This document shows positions 5,883 through 8,727 of a DNA stretch of 8,727 bases, piece by piece. A model generated the notes under the pieces. It was not told the origin of the DNA, ran no database searches, and worked only from the letters and a program-made list of their open reading frames with translations. The translations under genes were made by a program, and so were the position numbers. The DNA lies in the NCBI GenBank assembly GCA_016874945.1, contig VGSO01000103.1, forward strand, positions 1 to 8,727, read 5' to 3'. The DNA comes from Deltaproteobacteria bacterium. GTDB lineage: Bacteria; Desulfobacterota; Desulfobaccia; Desulfobaccales; 0-14-0-80-60-11. Position 1 is the stretch's first letter; the number at the start of each line of letters is the position of its first letter.

Positions 5883-5902
5883 CACAGGCTTTCCAGCCTG
5901 TG
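5883..5902. repeat. 8-bp hairpin with CACAGGCT arms
   Basis: CACAGGCT (5883-5890) pairs with AGCCTGTG (5895-5902) around TTCC. It lies about 30 nt downstream of the etfB stop codon. Its arm resembles that of the 5755 hairpin (GCACAGGCG), suggesting one repeat family with diverged units. Confidence 0.6.
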
Positions 5903-5931
5903 AAAGGCCCCCTCTGGCCTCCCCCCAGGTA

Positions 5932-6720
5932 TCAACTCCTTCCCATCTCTTTAAGCCGTTGCCACAGGCGGGCGGCCAGTTCCGGGGCCGGGCCTTCCCA
6001 GGTTTCCGATTGGCCCCGGGCCGGGGGCGGGAAGACCTTGACCACCTGGGTGAAAGACCCGGCCAGGCCCACTTGTTCCGGCTGAAAGCCCAGGTCATTC
6101 AAACCCCAGACGGGGATGGGTTCTTTCTTGGCCTTGAGTTTGGCCTTGAAGGAAGGCATCCGGGGTTCGTTGATCTCCTTGACCACGGTAATCAGGGCCG
6201 GCAGTTCCACCTCCACCGCGTCGTAGCCGTGGTCCATCATCCGTTCCACTTGGAGGCGGTTGTTATCGGTAAAAGTAAGTTTGCGCGCCCAGGCCACAAA
6301 AGGAATATTCAAAATTGCCGCCAGCATCGGCCCCACCTGGGCGGTGTCGCCGTCAATGGCCTGCTTGCCGGTGAAGATGAGGTCCGCGCCGCCCAGCTTC
6401 TCAATGGCCCGGCCCAAAGTGAGCGCGGTGGCCCAGGTGTCCGCGCCGGCAAAGGCCCGGTCAGACAGCAATACCGCCGCGTCCGGCCCGTAGCCCAAGG
6501 CCTCCCGCAGGGCCTCCTCGGCCTGGGGCGGCCCCATGGTGAGCAGCGTCACCTTCCCCCCTTGCGCCTCCTTTACCCGCAGCGCCTCTTCCACCGCATA
6601 CAGGTCAAAGGGATTAATAATGGACTTGATCCCTTCCCGCTTCAGGGTATGGGTCACCGGGTCCAGGCGCACGTCCTGGGTCTCGGGGACTTGTTTGATG
6701 CAAACGATTATTTTGAGCAT
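5932..6720 (-). CDS. etfB: Electron transfer flavoprotein beta subunit, bifurcating-type
   Basis: EtfB is the partner of EtfA and holds AMP in conventional ETFs or a second FAD in bifurcating ones. The 262 residues open with the typical MLKIIVCIKQVPET and carry NPFDLYAVEEAL (37-48) and the EtfB signature around 158-180 (VERMMDHGYDAVEVELP). GKQAIDGDTAQVGP at 118-131 matches the loop I associate with electron-bifurcating/FixAB-type EtfB proteins, where human-type EtfB has a different sequence. The ATG at 6720 is chosen because a TTG start at 6753 would add 11 residues encoded by the heptad repeat DNA. No Shine-Dalgarno is evident. It lies between acd and etfA, with long repeat-rich spacers on both sides (267 and 219 nt). 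Confidence 0.95.
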   Translation of the reverse strand: MLKIIVCIKQVPETQDVRLDPVTHTLKREGIKSIINPFDLYAVEEALRVKEAQGGKVTLLTMGPPQAEEALREALGYGPDAAVLLSDRAFAGADTWATALTLGRAIEKLGGADLIFTGKQAIDGDTAQVGPMLAAILNIPFVAWARKLTFTDNNRLQVERMMDHGYDAVEVELPALITVVKEINEPRMPSFKAKLKAKKEPIPVWGLNDLGFQPEQVGLAGSFTQVVKVFPPPARGQSETWEGPAPELAARLWQRLKEMGRS

Positions 6721-6730
6721 GGAACCGGAC

Positions 6731-6765
6731 AAGTTTCGAGTTTCAAGTTTCAAGTTTTTAGTTTT
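6731..6765. repeat. Heptad array, unit NAGTTTY
   Basis: Five phased units: AAGTTTC, GAGTTTC, AAGTTTC, AAGTTTT, TAGTTTT. It starts ten bases upstream of the etfB start codon and so lies in the etfB leader. It contains the 18-mer found again at 6791-6808 and, inverted, at 6965-6982. Confidence 0.75.
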
Positions 6766-6790
6766 GAGAAGATGTCGATAAGGCCAAGAT

Positions 6791-6982
6791 AGTTTCGAGT
6801 TTCAAGTTTGTGATGCTTATTAACCCCTTGACCCACCACATATAGGGGTTGCCCAAAGTAATTTCCCCGTAGGGGCACGGCGAGCCGCGCTCAAGGTACA
6901 GGGGCACAGCACGCTGTGCCCCTACGTCAAAAAACAATCGGAAAAAACTTTTGGCAATCGCTATAACTTGAAACTCGAAACT
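6791..6982. repeat. Palindromic element bounded by 18-nt inverted heptad repeats
   Basis: AGTTTCGAGTTTCAAGTT at 6791-6808 recurs as an exact reverse complement at 6965-6982. Between them lies a GC-rich palindrome. CGTAGGGGCAC (6868-6878) pairs with GTGCCCCTACG (6916-6926). A tighter alternative is GGGGCACAGC (6901-6910) with GCTGTGCCCC (6913-6922). The left part (GGCACGGCGAGCC...) looks like a decayed copy of the same hairpin unit. The right arm is part of a heptad array at 6962-6989 (TATAACT, TGAAACT, CGAAACT twice) that ends exactly at the acd stop codon. The element fills most of the 267-nt acd-etfB spacer. No coding sequence was seen. Confidence 0.65.
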
Positions 6983-6987
6983 CGAAA

Positions 6988-8145
6988 CTATTTTTTCTTG
7001 GAGTATTCTTTATTCAACGCCAACCCGATAATATTCCGCATGATTTGGTTGGTGCCTTCGTAGATCTGGAGGATCTTGGCGTCCCGCATCATCTTTTCCA
7101 CGGGGTATTCCCGCATGTAGCCGTGGCCGCCCATGACCTGCACCGCGTCCACGGTGACCTGCATGGCCATGTCCGTGGGGAACAGCTTGGACATGGCCGC
7201 CACCTTGGTGTAATCCTTGGGCCGGGTGTCAATGTAGCGGGCCACCGCGTAGACCAAGGCCCGGGCTGCTTCCACCTTGGTAGCCATGTCCGCCAGCAGG
7301 TGCTGCACCGCCTGGAAGTGGATGATGGGCACTCCGAACTGGTGCCTTTCCTTGGCGAAGGCCGCGGCTTCGTCCAGGGCTTCCTGGGCCAACCCCACGG
7401 CCAGGGCCCCGGCGCCGGGGCGGGCGTTGTCCAGGGTTTTCATGGTGACGATGAAGCCCATGCCCTCTTTGCTGATGAGGCGGTCCCGGGGGATGCGGGC
7501 CTCTTCCAGGATCATTTCCCGGGTGGTGGAGGCCCGGATGCCCATCTTCTTTTCTTTTTTGCCGAAAGAGACTCCGGGGTCGGACTTTTCCAGCACCAGG
7601 GCGCTGGCCCCCCGGGCCCCCTTGACCCGGTCGGTCACCGCGATGACCGTATAAATCTCCGCCTCCCCGGCGTTGGTGATCCACTGCTTGGCGCCGTTCA
7701 GGACGTAGAAGTCGCCGTCCTTCACCGCGGTGGCCTGAATGGCCCCGGCGTCGCTCCCCGCCTGGGCTTCGGTCAAGGCGAACGCGGCCAGGGCCTCGCC
7801 CTTGGCTATGGGCGGCAGATACTTCTGCTTCTGATCCTCGGAGCCGTACAGCAGCAAGGGATAAGCCCCCAGGAAGCTGGCGGCGTAGGTGGTGGCCACG
7901 CCCACGCAACCCATGGCCAGGGCCTCCAGGACCAGGACGTTTTCCAGGCAGCCCAATCCCAGGCCGCCGTATTCCTCGGGGATGACGGTGCCGCAGAGGT
8001 CGGCCTGGGCCAGGTCGTTCATGATGTCCCAGGGAAAGGTCTCTTCTTCGTCCAGCTCGGCCCGGATGGGCTTGATGCGCTCGTTGGTGATCTGCCGGGC
8101 CAGGTCCCGGAGCATCTGCTGCTCTTCGGTGAGCAGGTAGTCCAT
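6988..8145 (-). CDS. Acyl-CoA dehydrogenase, short-chain/butyryl type
   Basis: This FAD enzyme introduces, or in reverse removes, the alpha-beta double bond of an acyl-CoA, exchanging electrons with ETF. The 385 residues are full family length. Signature 1 is ALTEAQAGSDAGA (123-135), the FAD-contact WITNAG is at 155-160, ERHQFGVPI is at 266-274, and signature 2 starts QVMGGHGYMREYP (336-348). The catalytic base is Glu363 in IYEGTNQIMR. The start at 8145 has AAGGA about six bases upstream. There is no targeting signal; it is a soluble cytoplasmic enzyme. The gene order acd-etfB-etfA equals that of carCDE. The true substrate (butyryl, glutaryl, caffeyl, benzoyl-derived or other acyl-CoA) cannot be read from sequence by eye. 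The TAG stop merges into a heptad array. Confidence 0.96.
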   Translation of the reverse strand: MDYLLTEEQQMLRDLARQITNERIKPIRAELDEEETFPWDIMNDLAQADLCGTVIPEEYGGLGLGCLENVLVLEALAMGCVGVATTYAASFLGAYPLLLYGSEDQKQKYLPPIAKGEALAAFALTEAQAGSDAGAIQATAVKDGDFYVLNGAKQWITNAGEAEIYTVIAVTDRVKGARGASALVLEKSDPGVSFGKKEKKMGIRASTTREMILEEARIPRDRLISKEGMGFIVTMKTLDNARPGAGALAVGLAQEALDEAAAFAKERHQFGVPIIHFQAVQHLLADMATKVEAARALVYAVARYIDTRPKDYTKVAAMSKLFPTDMAMQVTVDAVQVMGGHGYMREYPVEKMMRDAKILQIYEGTNQIMRNIIGLALNKEYSKKK

Positions 8146-8191
8146 GGCGGATCCTTATATCATTGTCGCAATGAAAAGCGGCGGTTATGCA

Positions 8192-8255
8192 GGGGCGAAC
8201 CTTGGGTTCGCCCCCCCAAATTAACCCAGGTTTGGGGCGACTACCAGATTCGCCC
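8192..8255. repeat. Two GGGGCG...CGCCCC hairpins in the rpmF-acd spacer
   Basis: GGGGCGAACC (8192-8201) pairs with GGTTCGCCCC (8205-8214), a 10-bp stem with a 3-nt loop. A second unit pairs GGGGCG (8234-8239) with CGCCCC (8250-8255). CCCCAAA (8214-8220) with TTTGGGG (8231-8237) offers an alternative fold. The second unit ends one base before the rpmF stop codon. It is similar in style to the palindrome at 6868-6926, so probably the same dispersed repeat family. It could attenuate readthrough from rpmF into acd. Confidence 0.6.
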
Positions 8256-8438
8256 CTATTCCGCGGCCTCGGGGATCACCAGCCGGCCCTTGTAGAAGCC
8301 GCACGACGGGCAGGCGTGGTGGGGCAGCCGCGGTTCGTTGCACTTGGGGCAGGTGGACAGGCTGGGCGGCGTCAGGTGCCAGTGGGAACGGCGCATATTT
8401 CTTTTGGAAACGGATTTTCGGCGTTTAGGTAAAGGCAT
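8256..8438 (-). CDS. rpmF: 50S ribosomal protein L32
   Basis: L32 is a small structural protein of the large ribosomal subunit. The 60 residues start with the typical MPLPKRRKSVSKRNMRRSH basic segment and then carry a zinc ribbon with Cys30, Cys33, Cys43 and Cys46 (CPKC ... CPSC), ending in the usual GFYKGR block. GGGAG sits six bases before the ATG. It follows yceD, its near-universal neighbour, with an 89-nt gap that holds a heptad array and a candidate promoter. plsX normally follows; here acd does. The four-Cys form indicates the zinc-requiring paralog type. Confidence 0.98.
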   Translation of the reverse strand: MPLPKRRKSVSKRNMRRSHWHLTPPSLSTCPKCNEPRLPHHACPSCGFYKGRLVIPEAAE

Positions 8439-8457
8439 GACGGACTCCCGTAAAAAC

Positions 8458-8485
8458 AGTTGTTAGTTGTTAGTTGTTAGTTAAA
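8458..8485. repeat. Heptad array, unit AGTTGTT
   Basis: Three identical 7-mers AGTTGTT (8458-8478) are followed by AGTTAAA. On the minus strand this is AACAACT repeated, giving serial TAACAA words. It lies in the rpmF leader, 20 bases before the start codon, and overlaps the -10 position of the candidate promoter. Confidence 0.85.
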
Positions 8486-8502
8486 TAGACAAACATTGTC
8501 AA
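8474..8502 (-). promoter_or_regulatory. Candidate promoter for rpmF
   Basis: The minus strand has a perfect TTGACA at 8502-8497, then 17 nt, then TAACAA at 8479-8474. The -10 is only a three-of-six match, so the call rests on the -35 and the spacing. The -10 falls in the heptad array, and transcription would start about 30 nt before the rpmF ATG. Confidence 0.3.
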
Positions 8503-8527
8503 GTAGTTACACGTGATTTTATTGCAA

Positions 8528-8727
8528 TTAAGACTCACAGGTGCAGGCCTCCCGGTTGAGGTTGGCGCCGCATCCGGGGCACAGGCCCCGGCAGTCTTCG
8601 TGGCACAGGGGTTTCAGCGGCATGGACAGGATGATCTGTTCCCGGACGATTCCTTGCAGGTCAATGTTTTCTCCGGAGATAAAATCCACATCCAGGTCCG
8701 CGGCAGTCAATTCCTCTTCCTGGGCCA
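8528..8727 (-). CDS. yceD: YceD/DUF177 family protein, C-terminal part (cut by window edge)
   Basis: Only the last 65 or so codons are inside the window; the frame is open to 8727. The visible part contains AADLDVDFISGENIDL and the family's Cys-rich tail LCHEDCRGLCPGCGANLN followed by CTC, with Cys pairs likely to bind zinc. YceD is a conserved small protein encoded just upstream of rpmF in most bacteria and linked to 23S rRNA/ribosome synthesis; its biochemical role is not settled. The assignment rests on both the tail motif and the position. The residues before LTAADL (AQEEE) are coding, so this is a fragment by window cut, not a truncation. Confidence 0.93.
   Translation of the reverse strand, partial: AQEEELTAADLDVDFISGENIDLQGIVREQIILSMPLKPLCHEDCRGLCPGCGANLNREACTCES

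Noticed and set aside
6721..6753. Upstream TTG start for etfB adding 11 residues
   Set aside because: The extra residues are encoded by heptad repeat DNA, and MLKIIVCIKQVPE is the normal EtfB N-terminus.
5857..6792. + strand open frame of 311 codons
   Set aside because: Antisense of etfB plus repeat spacers, with no family resemblance.
7045..8295. Long + strand open frame of 416 codons
   Set aside because: It is the antisense of the acyl-CoA dehydrogenase gene; its Gly/His/Val-rich product is the usual shadow of a GC-rich gene.

Overview
The window reads as a GC-rich bacterial chromosome segment with every recognisable gene on the minus strand. The order in transcription direction (high to low coordinate) is yceD(3' part)-rpmF-acyl-CoA dehydrogenase-etfB-etfA(with ferredoxin domain)-fabG-acpP-rpiB-glyA-small Cys-rich protein-nrdR. 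A yceD-rpmF ... fabG-acpP ... rpiB-glyA-nrdR order, together with a ferredoxin-fused EtfA, suggests an anaerobic Desulfobacterota (former Deltaproteobacteria) member. That placement is inference; no marker here fixes it.

Layout: 1-454 is a gene-free, AT-richer tail downstream of nrdR holding two adjacent palindromic elements. 455-1314 carries nrdR and a 90-residue protein built of two nearly identical Cys-rich repeats. 1437-4166 is a compact lipid/one-carbon/pentose block (glyA, rpiB, acpP, fabG) in which rpiB overlaps acpP by 35 nt and glyA abuts rpiB. 4167-4467 is a spacer with a plausible fabG promoter, a 5' UTR hairpin and heptanucleotide arrays. 4468-8145 is an acyl-CoA dehydrogenase/electron-transfer-flavoprotein module whose genes are separated by 219-267 bp spacers packed with palindromes and heptad repeats. 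8256-8727 holds rpmF and the end of yceD.

How the genes work together: acd, etfB and etfA have the same order and domain make-up as the electron-bifurcating caffeyl-CoA reductase CarCDE. They probably form an acyl-CoA dehydrogenase/ETF complex or pair that links an acyl-CoA/enoyl-CoA couple to NAD(H) and ferredoxin, or to a quinone through a membrane oxidoreductase not present here. fabG and acpP belong to type II fatty-acid synthesis. The expected partners plsX, fabH, fabD and fabF are absent: the Acd-Etf module occupies the usual plsX-fabH slot, and acpP runs straight into rpiB where fabF often lies. glyA and nrdR link one-carbon supply and deoxynucleotide control.

The most unusual non-coding signal is a set of exactly 7-nt-periodic arrays with different units, found only in spacers (about 4311-4345, 4407-4462, 6731-6765, 6791-6811, 6962-6989, 8458-8485). 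No rRNA, tRNA, CRISPR array or complete insertion sequence was seen.
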